A stretch of 64,000 bases of DNA from Aphanothece hegewaldii CCALA 016 (lineage in GTDB: Bacteria > Cyanobacteriota > Cyanobacteriia > Cyanobacteriales > Microcystaceae). The translations under genes and the position numbers were made by a program. Within the stretch, counting starts at the first letter, position 1, and each line of letters begins with the position of its first letter. Under the pieces are notes generated by a model. The model was not told the DNA's origin. It did no database searches and worked only from the letters and a program-made list of their open reading frames with translations. Below are positions 54,200-64,000 of this stretch, piece by piece. The stretch covers positions 1 to 64,000 of the forward strand of contig NZ_PXOH01000024.1 in the NCBI RefSeq assembly GCF_003007785.1, in the 5' to 3' direction.

Positions 54200-54715
54200 A
54201 TGTTGTGGTTAGGAAAAAAAGAGATTGAGGGCTTACAGAATATTTTAAATATTTTAAATGGTGATGAATTTAGTTTAGTTCATATTCAAGAATACGATGA
54301 AACCCGCCCCGTTCCAAATCGCTCTTTTAAAAAGCATAATAGACTAGCATCATTTAAAATAATCGATTCGCAAGGACTTGAACAAACAAGTATTTTAGAA
54401 ACAGAAAATGTTATTGGGAAACCTGATTGTGATTATCTTGTCAAGTTAAGTCAATTAAAATTTGAAATTAATAAATTCACAACATTTCCAGAGCAACCAG
54501 AGAAAATTTTGATTGATAGCTTAATACTAGGCATTGTCAACGATAAATATTTAAAGATAAGTTGTTTAGAAATAGATAGTAATAATAACGTTATAATTAC
54601 TCATACACTCAGTGTAGATTTAATAAATAATAATATCCTGCCTAAATATATAGAAGAAATTAAAAATCATTTTATCAAAGGTTTCCACCTCGAAGAAGAT
54701 GAAGATGTTAAATAG
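54200..54715 (+). CDS. hypothetical 171-aa protein
   Basis: The ATG at 54200 follows a weak AGGAAT; a TATAAT lies at 54167-54172. The protein is rich in Ile, Asn and Lys and ends in an acidic tail (HLEEDEDVK). No domain recognised. The DNA here is more AT-rich than its neighbours, which suggests separate acquisition. Confidence 0.65.
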   Translation: MLWLGKKEIEGLQNILNILNGDEFSLVHIQEYDETRPVPNRSFKKHNRLASFKIIDSQGLEQTSILETENVIGKPDCDYLVKLSQLKFEINKFTTFPEQPEKILIDSLILGIVNDKYLKISCLEIDSNNNVIITHTLSVDLINNNILPKYIEEIKNHFIKGFHLEEDEDVK

Positions 54716-54793
54716 GATGAAGATCCAGAAGAATATAACTATTATTAAAATTGATGTGCTTCAGACCTGCCAATTGAAGAAAAAGCTGCCCTT

Positions 54794-54935
54794 TAAATTG
54801 TACCAGAGTAACTCGCTATAAGTTGACTTTTAATCTGTAAATGCTGCTTGCCCATCAAAACAATTCTAGTTAATCCTAAAAATTGTTGATCGCTTGCTTT
54901 TTTTAGCCAATTCTGACGCTGTTGCTGAACTTTAG
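54794..54935 (-). pseudogene. gene fragment
   Basis: The frame reads TKVQQQRQNWLKKASDQQFL, then LTRIVLMGKQHLQIKSQLIA and stops at 54794; the sequence beyond can be continued in another frame as VQFKGQLFLQLAGL. It looks like the end of a decayed gene. Family unknown. Confidence 0.35.
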
Positions 54936-54948
54936 TCTAAAAAAGCGA

Positions 54949-57900
54949 TCACTCTTTTGAAGACTTGGGTTTAAACCACTCATAACAAACCAGTTGAATA
55001 TCCTCTCTCTGAATAATTTTGAGAGGATTTGTATCTTGTTCATCTTCTAATCCATCATACTGATTAGTTTCAATGAATAGCTCATCTAAATCAGCAACCA
55101 ATCCGTTAACATCCTTACTGGTAAAGTACACATTCCAAATTCGCTTAATTTCTCGGTCAAAACTTTTAAGATTTACAGTGGTAATTATTTTTAAAATACA
55201 CTCTATGGCTTCTTTATTGACAGGTTCATCTTGTAGTAGATCTAATTGAGTTAGAACATGGAAGATCTTTTGTAACACGTTACTCAGTTGAGGTTTTAGC
55301 TTGCTACTGGCTCGTTGCTTTTTAAAGTATTCTAATAAATGCTCGATAACCGTTTCCAAGATGAAGAAGATAGACGTGTCAAACGGAACAGGAGGTAATT
55401 CATCCTGCGTTGGATAATCGGATTCGGAGCATTTAAGCCAGTTAAAAATCTTACGCTTGTCTGTCACCATACGAGTCGGATCTGGCAAAATATGACCGTT
55501 TACACGGGGATAGAACTGCCAGAAGTGTTTATCAATGGCTTTGAAAGCTAAAAATAATCCCCCCTCTGACAAGTGTGGATCAGGGATATTGAAATAACGG
55601 GTACTGTGAATTCCCATCGGAATATCTTCAATTGCTTCAGCCGCTTGGTTTTGAATGAACTCCAGTAAAGGTAATCGCATCTCATCGAGGGACACTAAAT
55701 CGGATAGCTGTTCTAATTCTTCTAAAATGGCTTGTTTTTCCGCTTCGGTATCCGCTTGTTTAAGACGGCAGAGTTCTTCAAGCGATCGCTCTGAGATCGT
55801 TTCTCCTAGTACACTGGCATCTAATCCTATCTCAAGGTCAATAGTGGCGATACGCTGCTGTAATCGTCTGACCAATCCCAGTAAGTTTTCTAGACCTTCT
55901 TCGGGAAAACAGTTGTAGATAGTCAGCGTTGGGTGGTCTGTCCCTAATCGGTCAATCCGACCCGCACGTTGGATCATCCGTACTGGATTCCAATGAAGGT
56001 CGTAATTAATGAGAACCCCTGCATCTTGGAGATTTTGACCTTCTGATAGAACATCGGTACAGATCAGGATATTGATCGCATCTTGTTTTAAAGATTCTCG
56101 TTCTTCTTCACTTTGAGTATTCGCTTTTGGGGCAAACCGTTTAACGATGATCTCTCGTTGTTTAGTAAGGGTTGCGCCAGTAATAATCTCTATTTTGGGT
56201 TCCCCCATTTGTTTAAGCCAGTCTGCATCTTTGAGTAGCTCAGAGTAGAGATAGTCAGCCGTGTCTTTAAAATAGCTGAAGATTAAAATTTTCTGACTTA
56301 AGAGCGAATCTAAAAGTAATTGCTTAAATGAGGCAAGTTTACGGTCATAGTCTTTGTGCTGTTCTACTGAAGCCTGAATCATTGCCAGAGTTTCCAGTAT
56401 GCTGTTAAGGATGTTCAGATCAGCTTCAATATGCGATCGCAGGTTGTCAATCTGGTAATCTTTGGGATCAATCTCATTGAGTTCTGAGAGGATATTGCTT
56501 AAAACCCCTTCACCATCATCGGATGTTTCGGCGGCTAGGAGCAGTTTACGAAAGTGCTTACTGTCTAGTAGTTTTCCTTGTGTAGTTAAGATTTCATAAA
56601 ATCGGGTTTGAAAATCCCGTTGATTGCGGACGCTATTACCAAAAGCAATTAGTGAACTTTCCAAACGTTTTAAATAGAGGGCTTTCTGTAGGGCAACCAA
56701 AGCCTGATTGCGCTTAACTTCATCAAGATCTTCTTTTTGCTGCCTTTGTTTAAAAGCTTTGATGTTATAAGGAGCAAGGGTTAGCTGGTCAATCTGATTA
56801 GCGATACTTGCATAAAGTCCAGCAAAACTCTCCTCGAAATTGTAGGTAAACTTCTCTAACTCTCTCTTAGGAAATTTAATCGGCATTCCATTGATTAAAA
56901 TCTCCTCACCTGAAAGTTGTCGTTTGATCACATCCTGTCTAGAACGCCTCACCATCGTCTGGAGTAACAGTTCAGTAATTTCAACTCCACCTTTGGCTAA
57001 GGCTTTAAAGTAAGTTTTCAGATTAGAAATGCCCCATTCACGGTAATAGGTGTCACTGCCTCTAGTCAGCAGTAGGATCTGGTGATAAATATCAAAAACA
57101 CTGTTATTAATTGGGGTGGCCGTCAGCAGTAAAACTCGTTTACTCCGTTTCCCACTACTGAGCAGTTTAAGTAAATTTTGAAAACGGTTGGTGGCACTGT
57201 TGCGAAAGTTGTGAGCTTCATCAACCACTACGAGGTCATAAGTATTATACCGCCTCACATCGAAGTCTTTACGGCTGATCTCCTCCTGTGAGATGACATC
57301 GGCTTTAATCCCAAATTCATCTAATTTCTTAAGCCAAACCAAATCTTTTAACTGAGCAGGACATACCACTAAAGCGCGAGGAACGTAGCGAGGTTTGCGT
57401 TCTCTAATCAGATAATAATCTAATACCCTTAACCCAATGTAGGTTTTTCCTAAACCGACCGCATCAGCAACGATACAGCCTCGATGTCGTTCAATTAGTC
57501 GGATGGCTCTAGTGAATCCCTCTTGTTGAAAGCTTGCTAGTTCTAATGCAGTACGATCGCCTTCTCCAATCATGCTGTCGTCTTTGAACAGTTCATAGAG
57601 AGCTTTGAGGAATATCTGATATGGTGTATAAGGTTTACTACCAAATTTAGAAGCATTAAGGGCATCGATCAGTTTCTCTTTGTAGTCCAGGTCAACACTT
57701 GGATCATTCCAGAACTTCTCGAACCAATTCTGTCTCAGGTCATGGGCGATCGCTTTCTGTTTATTGAGGATATTTAACTCGGTATTCCCTGCAATACCTG
57801 CGGGGGTAAAGTTAGATGAGCCGACGATGCTGTAATGGTCGAAGATATAGGCTTTGGCATGAAGGAATTGAGGTTGATCGCCATTTGCTCCAAATAGTCT

Positions 57901-58242
57901 AACGTGAATATGGTTTTGTTGTAGGTAGGCAATCAGGCGGTCAATTTGGTTTTTGTATTCTTTTTGAAAGGGACTCTCTTCTAAATGTTTGCTAATGTCC
58001 TTGCGGAAATAGCGCACTAAGTCGATGCGATCGCTCTGTGCTGGTCTAATAGTAGGATCGCGTCCGATGAGGAGACGGAAACTGGTTAATTGACTCATGG
58101 CTTCTTCGAGACGTAGCCATGCTTCAATGCGGAAGTAGCCAGTAGCAATGTCAAGGTTTAACTGACTTTCTACCTCAATCAGTTGTTTGAGGATAGATTC
58201 AAGGGTGTATTGGGAGTTATCTATGTAGTCGGGGAGGTGCAT
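54949..58242 (-). CDS. PLD-like plus SNF2/DEAH helicase
   Basis: A 1097-aa protein. Residues about 20-190 are a phospholipase-D-like domain with the HKD signature LHAKAYIFDHYSIVGSSNF (H near 128). About 230-800 is an SF2 helicase of the SNF2 kind: Walker A VADAVGLGKTY (near 257), DEAH in VVDEAHNFRN, TATPINNS and the C-terminal motif DVLSEGQNLQ then RAGRIDRLG. The C-terminal 300 residues are helical and unrecognised. Such PLD-helicases occur in phage-defence loci. It starts 2 bases after the ATPase gene's stop. Confidence 0.87.
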   Translation of the reverse strand: MHLPDYIDNSQYTLESILKQLIEVESQLNLDIATGYFRIEAWLRLEEAMSQLTSFRLLIGRDPTIRPAQSDRIDLVRYFRKDISKHLEESPFQKEYKNQIDRLIAYLQQNHIHVRLFGANGDQPQFLHAKAYIFDHYSIVGSSNFTPAGIAGNTELNILNKQKAIAHDLRQNWFEKFWNDPSVDLDYKEKLIDALNASKFGSKPYTPYQIFLKALYELFKDDSMIGEGDRTALELASFQQEGFTRAIRLIERHRGCIVADAVGLGKTYIGLRVLDYYLIRERKPRYVPRALVVCPAQLKDLVWLKKLDEFGIKADVISQEEISRKDFDVRRYNTYDLVVVDEAHNFRNSATNRFQNLLKLLSSGKRSKRVLLLTATPINNSVFDIYHQILLLTRGSDTYYREWGISNLKTYFKALAKGGVEITELLLQTMVRRSRQDVIKRQLSGEEILINGMPIKFPKRELEKFTYNFEESFAGLYASIANQIDQLTLAPYNIKAFKQRQQKEDLDEVKRNQALVALQKALYLKRLESSLIAFGNSVRNQRDFQTRFYEILTTQGKLLDSKHFRKLLLAAETSDDGEGVLSNILSELNEIDPKDYQIDNLRSHIEADLNILNSILETLAMIQASVEQHKDYDRKLASFKQLLLDSLLSQKILIFSYFKDTADYLYSELLKDADWLKQMGEPKIEIITGATLTKQREIIVKRFAPKANTQSEEERESLKQDAINILICTDVLSEGQNLQDAGVLINYDLHWNPVRMIQRAGRIDRLGTDHPTLTIYNCFPEEGLENLLGLVRRLQQRIATIDLEIGLDASVLGETISERSLEELCRLKQADTEAEKQAILEELEQLSDLVSLDEMRLPLLEFIQNQAAEAIEDIPMGIHSTRYFNIPDPHLSEGGLFLAFKAIDKHFWQFYPRVNGHILPDPTRMVTDKRKIFNWLKCSESDYPTQDELPPVPFDTSIFFILETVIEHLLEYFKKQRASSKLKPQLSNVLQKIFHVLTQLDLLQDEPVNKEAIECILKIITTVNLKSFDREIKRIWNVYFTSKDVNGLVADLDELFIETNQYDGLEDEQDTNPLKIIQREDIQLVCYEWFKPKSSKE

Positions 58243-58244
58243 AA

Positions 58245-60077
58245 TTATTGAACAAAATTATTAAAATCAGTAATTTTTACTAAAAATTCTTTAACTTTTG
58301 GATATTTGATATCTCCTTCTTGAATTAGATTGATCATTTTTTTATTTCCTTGAAGACTTTTTTGAAAAAGCTTGGCTAGACTTTGTTTTATTTGCTCAGA
58401 AGGAGACTGACTACTAACAAAATTTATTTGTTGTCCTATTTCGGGATTTTTCTCATTTTTTTCATTTTCAATCAAAGCTAATATACCACGCTGCTTGAAA
58501 GCAGCCTGCTGAATTTTTGTTTCAATAGTCTTAGAATTAATTGTCTTAAGTTTTGGATTTGTTTTTTCATTTCTTTTCTTAAAAATTTCGTTAACCAACT
58601 CACATAAAACTTTAGGATATACAAAATCTTCTATTTGCCAATCACAATTTAGCTTATTACTATTGGCAACATAATCAGTTTCTCCCAAAAAATTAGGTAT
58701 TAATTCTTTATGAATTATTAATTTTCCATATTTAATCGTATTAATTTTTTGATATATATCTCTACCTTTACTGTCATTATCTAACAGTATCAATAAATGA
58801 GGATTATGTTCCTTATCTTGATAAAATGATTGATAAAAGTCTAAACACTTTAAAATTTTATCTGCACCGTTAGCAGGAATAATTTTAGGAAAAGGCAAAT
58901 TAAAAAAATGACATAAATTTTCTATATAAATTTGATCAGTTTCTCCCTCTAAAATTAGATTATAAGGATCTAGTAGTTCATAATCTAAGCCGCCAATACC
59001 TAAATAATTTCTAATTTTTCGTGTCCCATCTATATGATTAAATTCAACAACTTCAGTGTTTAAAATATTAAAGACACTTTTTTGTCTTTGATAATATTTT
59101 TGAGAAATTCTTAAATCTAAAAGAAAAATATTATCTAATGTATAAGAATCAATAAAAATTGGTGAGTGTGTCGTAATAAAGATCTGTGTTTCACTTGTTA
59201 TCATTTTCAAATGATTTAACAGTTTTTTTTGTAATCCTTGATGAAGATAAACATCTGGTTCATCAATTAGAAAAATAACTGATTTAGATTTAATTTTCTT
59301 AATCAGCCTACAGTGCAGAAGTATATATGCTAATCGTTGTAGTCCAGAACCTTTTCCTTCTATACGCTGATTGGAGCCATCATTAATAAAAAAAATAATT
59401 TCATCACTAATTAAATCTCTAAATTTCTTAATATCTGTGTCTATATCAAATCCAACTCCCCAATTTTCACGATATTCCTGAAATAGAGGATTGATCTCAG
59501 CCGATAAGATATTTAAAACTTCTAGTAAACCTTGTGTATATTCCTCAAAACTGTCTTTTAGTCTTGATTTTAACCCTCTAAATCTTGTTTTATCATATTC
59601 TATGTCATAGATATCTTCAATGATTTGATTAATTAATTTAGGAAAAGATATATTAATAGATTCTGCAAAAAAAAACTCTATTTTAGAAAAGAAGTTGTTG
59701 ATTTCATGATCAGTCATATCTTCTTGTTTATCTCTAAAGTTTTTATTTTTTAATTTCTTCCCAGTTGTTTTTGTGATTTTATCCAAATCGAAAGAGCGAC
59801 TTATCCTATAAATATCTTCATCATCTAAAAGAAAATCAATAGATATTTTAGGTGTAGTTGCTCCACCTCGACTTCCTTCAAGTTTATGAAATGGAACATC
59901 AGCTTGTCGATTATATTTATCAGGATTAAAAAATAAATCTATTGCTCTCAGTGTATTAGTTTTTCCTGTATTATTTTCACCGCATATAGTAATAAAGTTA
60001 TTATCAGTATTAACTTCAAGTTTTAGATTAATAATTGAACGATATCTTTCAATTTGAATGTTTTTGATTTTGATCAT
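58245..60077 (-). CDS. OLD-like ABC-type ATPase with TOPRIM domain
   Basis: A 610-aa protein. Walker A GENNTGKT (33-40), Walker B VIFLIDEPDVYLH and the H-loop-like FITTHSPIF form an ABC/SMC-like ATPase. LILEGETDQIYIENL (near 374) and LLILLDNDSKGRD form a TOPRIM nuclease region. This is the plan of OLD-family defence nucleases. Coding is more AT-rich (many Lys, Ile and Asn) than the flanking genes, so it may have a different origin. The neighbours are a methylase (13 bases before) and a helicase (2 bases after). Confidence 0.86.
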   Translation of the reverse strand: MIKIKNIQIERYRSIINLKLEVNTDNNFITICGENNTGKTNTLRAIDLFFNPDKYNRQADVPFHKLEGSRGGATTPKISIDFLLDDEDIYRISRSFDLDKITKTTGKKLKNKNFRDKQEDMTDHEINNFFSKIEFFFAESINISFPKLINQIIEDIYDIEYDKTRFRGLKSRLKDSFEEYTQGLLEVLNILSAEINPLFQEYRENWGVGFDIDTDIKKFRDLISDEIIFFINDGSNQRIEGKGSGLQRLAYILLHCRLIKKIKSKSVIFLIDEPDVYLHQGLQKKLLNHLKMITSETQIFITTHSPIFIDSYTLDNIFLLDLRISQKYYQRQKSVFNILNTEVVEFNHIDGTRKIRNYLGIGGLDYELLDPYNLILEGETDQIYIENLCHFFNLPFPKIIPANGADKILKCLDFYQSFYQDKEHNPHLLILLDNDSKGRDIYQKINTIKYGKLIIHKELIPNFLGETDYVANSNKLNCDWQIEDFVYPKVLCELVNEIFKKRNEKTNPKLKTINSKTIETKIQQAAFKQRGILALIENEKNEKNPEIGQQINFVSSQSPSEQIKQSLAKLFQKSLQGNKKMINLIQEGDIKYPKVKEFLVKITDFNNFVQ

Positions 60078-60090
60078 AATCTTTTTTCTA

Positions 60091-63000
60091 TTATTCTCCC
60101 CTAATAACCTTCAATTCTTCATCAGTTAATCTATACAAATGAGCAACCCTATCATCTATCTCCATTTCCCACTGCTCTACTCCGACTCCTTTGGCATCAA
60201 GACACTTTTGCACTAGGGCTTCTATGGCGAGGCGATCTGGTTTGGAGGTGGTAGGGATGGGGAGTTGTGAAACATAAGTAGGTTTAAATTCATAAAAACC
60301 ATTTTGTCGGCTAGGAAATACTTTCTGAACTAAAAACCATAATATTTTTGAATTTAAAATACCTAATACATAACTTGGGTTTTTAGTAATGCAAATAGAT
60401 GTCTTATCGTTACTAAAATGCCCTTCACAATCTAAAGCATATTGTACACCTTTAGTAATTGTTGGAATTATGATTTTTGTTTTTTCAAATTCATTCCAAT
60501 AAGAACAAGATCTTAATTCCCAAAAATATTTGCCTTGATTTCTAATATCTCTTGCAATTAGAGATTGTTTGAAACTAGAGAAATATTCATAAACAGCAGG
60601 ATAAGTTTTTGAAAAAATATTCTCGGCTTCTTTTTCTTGTTTATCACTCCAAGAATGCTTTTTATTCTCAGAAGACTCAATCCTAATTAAATATTGTTCA
60701 GCAAATTCTATCGACCAGCGTTTTATATTTCTTCCTCTTAGAAGAGGCTTGATTACAGAAATAGATGAACTATGTTGACGAATTAAATAATTATATGTTT
60801 GCTTATCTATCAAAAAAGCATCATTTAGCCCAGTTAAAATACCAAAATAAAACCGTCCATTGACGTACTCGCCCAACGGAGTCCCCGAAGCCCTCAGCTT
60901 ATCCAACAACCGCAATACAGAAGGAGATTCTAACCGCCATCCATCAGCCGTTAACTCTTTTTGAAGTATTAAAAAACTACTTTGCTTAAACACTGAGGAA
61001 AACGTATCAATAGACTGCCCTTCTTCCCAATTCAACACACGGGCTTGATGATTCTCAGGCTTGCTTCTACTGACTAGGATGATACTCGGATATGCGATCG
61101 CCTCAAATACGGGTGCATCACCAAAGTCAATAAGATGCTGTACGGTTGCCGAGTCCCCTAAGAATTTCCGTAATTTTTCCCCATAGCCTGAACGGAAATA
61201 CTTATTAGAGGAAATATAAGTTAAATGACCTCCTGATTTAAGTAGGTTAAACCCTTTCTCATAAAAGTAAACATAAAGGTCTGCCATCCCTGTATAACAC
61301 TCGTACTCTAACTGTAAAGCGGGTTTAAGTTCCCTGATCTGTTCTTGTCTGACATACGGGGGATTTCCAATCACCACATCAAACCCGCCCTTAGTTTCAA
61401 ACACATCCCGAAAATGCAGGTAATACTGGAAGAAGTTAAGTGATCGCTCTCCACTTTCAACCTCAGTCGCAAAACGTTCCAACTGAGTTAACTGAGTCGT
61501 AGCCGTATCCAGTTCCTTTTGTTGAATGCGACTAGCCCGACCCATTGTTTTAATCTCTATTGCTAGTTTCTTCCGTTTCCTTTCCCAGTAACTAACGCGA
61601 TCCCTCACTGCGACTCGAAACACATTAGCCTCAGCTTCTAGAATTTGCTTTCTTAACTCACGGCGTTCCTCGGTTTGAGCATTAAAATAACAATGCTGTA
61701 AATCCAGTAAAGGTTGAATTGCTTGCTGAATAGGAGTCACCGCTAACATTCCCTGTTGCTCTTGCGTCGGGTCAGGAATTAACTGCTCACCATGAATCGT
61801 TGAAATGAGACTATCTCCACACATTAGCTTGTAGTCGAGGTTGGGCAGAGGTTCTACATCCTCAATATTGGGAATATCCACTACCAACGATAACCACATC
61901 CGCAATTTAGCGATTTCAATAGCTTCGGGCTTAATATCTACTCCATAAAGGTTATTAGCAATGATGTCTCGCTTCCATTGGCTAATCGTTAGGCTACCCC
62001 GTTGAACCGTCATCCCTTCTCGTCGAGCGATCGCCTGCTTCACATTGAGAATTACCTGCATCATTCCTAGTGGGAAAGCTCCCGACCCGACGGCTGGATC
62101 GAGACACTTAAGGGTATCTAAAGCTTGTTTGAGTTTTCGCGCCTGTTGGGAAGACATCAACTGATTGAAATCAGCATCGAGCAATTCAGGGTCATAATCG
62201 ACAATCTTGCTAACTTGCTCCAAATCCATCCTCGTCTCCGATGCCAGATAACGACAGAGAACTTCAGTACACATAAACTGAACGATTCCTCTAGGGGTGT
62301 AGAACGTACCGCTTTGCCCCCGTTCTTCAGCCGCCAACAGATTTTCAAAAACTTTTCCCAACATCTCAGGGTCAACAGCCACATCCTCATCATCGGGTGT
62401 ATTTTCAGAAACCGTAAAGTTATAGCTATTGAAGAACCCTAAAACACTGCTTGGCTCTCCAGGGTCAAACAGTGCATTGGGGATGATGATTCGTTCTGGT
62501 GTGATTTGTCCTGCTGCATCTATAACATCTGTCCCATAATCTTTGTCGAATAGACCACCATTGAGATAGGGAATTTGACCCCATTGGGATTCTTGATTAG
62601 GACGGTAACGGTTAAGGGTATCGAAAAACAATGGCTCTAGGATTTGGTGATAAAAATCTGTATCTTCGGGATCGAGTCTGAGTCGTTCATACTGGGTTTT
62701 CAAGAAACGGCGATCGCCTCCTAAAAATTCCTTTTTCTGTAAGAAGTAGAGAAACATTACTCGTCCTAATAAGCGTTGGCAAAATTGATGCAACCGTTCT
62801 CGATCCTCGAAATAGGAAGAAGGATTATGTTGTAGGACAATCGTTTGTACCTTCTCAAATAATTCCTTGTAGCCTTGATAAAATTTCTTAGTCAGCTTCT
62901 CAACATCAAACGCTTCACAATGAGTTTTGTAGAGTGAGTTGGGAGATTGACCATTAACTGCGATCGCTTCTAATCGATCTCGATCATAGGGTGTTGGATT

Positions 63001-63432
63001 ATTGCGGTCAATTAGCAGTTTGCGAATGCTAACTTTGAGATTATCGAACTTATCCTTGTTATCCCTATTGACACGGGGATTGACTAACATGAGTTGGTTG
63101 TAATCCTTCGTTCCAAGTAACAGGTAATTAGAAGCACGACTAGATAAACTTTTTGCGATCGCCCTCATCCGACTACTGGCTATTGAAGGTGAAGCAAATT
63201 CTTGTTCTCGAAGATGGAACAATAAAACCTGTAGTGATTCCGTTCCTTTCGACTGATCGGCAATCAAATGAGCATCCCAAATAGCTTCTGTACTTCGAGT
63301 CGGAAGTGCTAAGTCATCAATTGGTAAGGGTTGAGCTTCGGCGTTATAACCAAGACGTTGAAATAAATTAGCGATTTCCGAGGGATTTCTAAGAGTTTTA
63401 AGATGATCTAACTGCAATAATCGAGCAGGCAT
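60091..63432 (-). CDS. type IIG-like (Eco57I-type) adenine-specific methylase/restriction protein
   Basis: A 1113-aa protein. LKCLDPAVGSGAFPLGM (near 445) is the SAM-binding motif I, FDVVIGNPPYVR (near 686) is the N6-adenine methylase motif IV, and ANNLYGVDIKPEAIEIAKLR lies between them. The first 340 residues are the helical and nuclease-type N-part seen in type IIG and PglX-like proteins. The C-terminal 250 residues are a target-recognition region (PLGEYVNGRFYFGILTG and LRGRNIKRW). It heads the three-gene operon. It may modify host DNA while the helicase and ATPase act on foreign DNA. Confidence 0.86.
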   Translation of the reverse strand: MPARLLQLDHLKTLRNPSEIANLFQRLGYNAEAQPLPIDDLALPTRSTEAIWDAHLIADQSKGTESLQVLLFHLREQEFASPSIASSRMRAIAKSLSSRASNYLLLGTKDYNQLMLVNPRVNRDNKDKFDNLKVSIRKLLIDRNNPTPYDRDRLEAIAVNGQSPNSLYKTHCEAFDVEKLTKKFYQGYKELFEKVQTIVLQHNPSSYFEDRERLHQFCQRLLGRVMFLYFLQKKEFLGGDRRFLKTQYERLRLDPEDTDFYHQILEPLFFDTLNRYRPNQESQWGQIPYLNGGLFDKDYGTDVIDAAGQITPERIIIPNALFDPGEPSSVLGFFNSYNFTVSENTPDDEDVAVDPEMLGKVFENLLAAEERGQSGTFYTPRGIVQFMCTEVLCRYLASETRMDLEQVSKIVDYDPELLDADFNQLMSSQQARKLKQALDTLKCLDPAVGSGAFPLGMMQVILNVKQAIARREGMTVQRGSLTISQWKRDIIANNLYGVDIKPEAIEIAKLRMWLSLVVDIPNIEDVEPLPNLDYKLMCGDSLISTIHGEQLIPDPTQEQQGMLAVTPIQQAIQPLLDLQHCYFNAQTEERRELRKQILEAEANVFRVAVRDRVSYWERKRKKLAIEIKTMGRASRIQQKELDTATTQLTQLERFATEVESGERSLNFFQYYLHFRDVFETKGGFDVVIGNPPYVRQEQIRELKPALQLEYECYTGMADLYVYFYEKGFNLLKSGGHLTYISSNKYFRSGYGEKLRKFLGDSATVQHLIDFGDAPVFEAIAYPSIILVSRSKPENHQARVLNWEEGQSIDTFSSVFKQSSFLILQKELTADGWRLESPSVLRLLDKLRASGTPLGEYVNGRFYFGILTGLNDAFLIDKQTYNYLIRQHSSSISVIKPLLRGRNIKRWSIEFAEQYLIRIESSENKKHSWSDKQEKEAENIFSKTYPAVYEYFSSFKQSLIARDIRNQGKYFWELRSCSYWNEFEKTKIIIPTITKGVQYALDCEGHFSNDKTSICITKNPSYVLGILNSKILWFLVQKVFPSRQNGFYEFKPTYVSQLPIPTTSKPDRLAIEALVQKCLDAKGVGVEQWEMEIDDRVAHLYRLTDEELKVIRGE

Positions 63433-64000
63433 GAAGGATTAACCACTACATTTTAATCGTCACTGATAGTATTCCTTCAAATTCGCTGATTCTTTCTAGT
63501 TGTTTTTACTGAATTTATCCTAAAGTTTAGTGTTTAATTTTTGGTATTTTAGACATCAGTGTTGACTGTATAAGAATTACAGCTTTAATTAAATTTATAT
63601 TATTAATTAATTAAAATCGATTTGTAGTTTCTATTCAAAAAGTGATTTAGATCACTGACAGATGAGAAATTGAACAATTATTTACGACATCGGAGCTATT
63701 AAAGACACAAAGAGTCACAAACTATTGGTTCCTTCTTATAGTGGCAGAAGGGATATTATAACGGTGGCAATCACCAGACGCAGACAAACTTTGTATCCAA
63801 CCGTCCATACTGAATCATTTTGGTGCATTGCAATTGTTATACACTGTTCGCTTCACAATTATTGATCTGAGCAAACTGCGATCACTATTGAAATTAAACA
63901 TCTTATCATTTCTCAGTCCTAATATTTTACTGTAAAATAAATGCTACATCAACCGATTGTTCTAAGCATTTTTCAAAAATTTCTTTGATTAGGAATTCAT
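63433..64000. other. non-coding AT-rich end of window
   Basis: I see no gene here. The part around 63580-63620 is almost only A and T. The promoter of the three-gene operon should lie in its first 150 bases, but I cannot pick a convincing one. Confidence 0.4.

Noticed and set aside
63560..63640. Plus-strand TTGACT with a downstream AT-rich -10 as a promoter
   Set aside because: No gene follows it within the window, and such matches are common in AT-rich DNA.

Overview
The window is AT-rich bacterial DNA with the palindrome GCGATCGC (HIP1) scattered all through it, inside and between genes. That octamer, a TOPRIM/SF3-helicase replication gene of the DUF3854 (CyRepA1-like) type, a GUN4 domain, PPC/RTX secreted proteins and Rpn/DUF4351 proteins all point to a cyanobacterium, probably a unicellular or colonial form. 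I see no housekeeping operons, rRNA or tRNA. The content (replication genes, a telomere-resolvase-like recombinase, toxin-antitoxin pairs, defence genes, an IS) fits a large plasmid or other accessory replicon.

Layout. 1-9.7 kb is a replication and maintenance block: a Phd/VapC-type toxin-antitoxin pair, a 912-aa protelomerase-family protein with a decayed second recombinase-like domain, a frameshifted NusG-N-like small gene, an unknown 396-aa protein, a large TOPRIM plus SF3-helicase replication protein and a small HTH protein. 9.9-19.2 kb is a minus-strand cassette of three P-loop GTPase genes (one ending in TPRs and a GUN4 domain, one with a Gly-rich membrane segment, one with a long coiled-coil N-part) headed by a His-rich protein. 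Part of the GTPase coding sequence has been duplicated in tandem. 20.0-29.2 kb is one giant gene for a secreted PPC-repeat / clostripain-like protease / RTX protein.

29.3-38 kb holds an Rpn-type nuclease, a second primase/RecA-like helicase, Rha-like and XRE regulators with a clear operator-promoter region, a plus-strand run of small plasmid genes with BrnT/BrnA-type modules (one toxin truncated) and an SSB-tailed protein. 38-49.6 kb is a minus-strand NLR/STAND-type conflict system: Trypco1 protein, trypsin-FGE-nucleosidase-EAD1 polyprotein, a STAND NTPase whose N-terminus has no start codon, a small helical protein and an NB-ARC-TPR protein. Three of these proteins share one ungapped 34-residue Gly/Asn-rich motif that looks like a signalling or assembly motif.

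49.8-54.9 kb is a patchwork: arfB with a translationally coupled membrane peptide, a complete IS4-family element with a 10-bp target duplication, several small unknown genes, a NERD nuclease and decayed gene fragments. 55-63.4 kb is a tight three-gene minus-strand operon: a type IIG-like methylase, an OLD-like ATPase-TOPRIM and a PLD/SNF2 helicase. It has the look of a DNA-defence module.

The best candidates for something new are the multi-GTPase/GUN4/His-rich cassette, the three-protein shared motif of the NLR locus, and the double-core telomere-resolvase protein.
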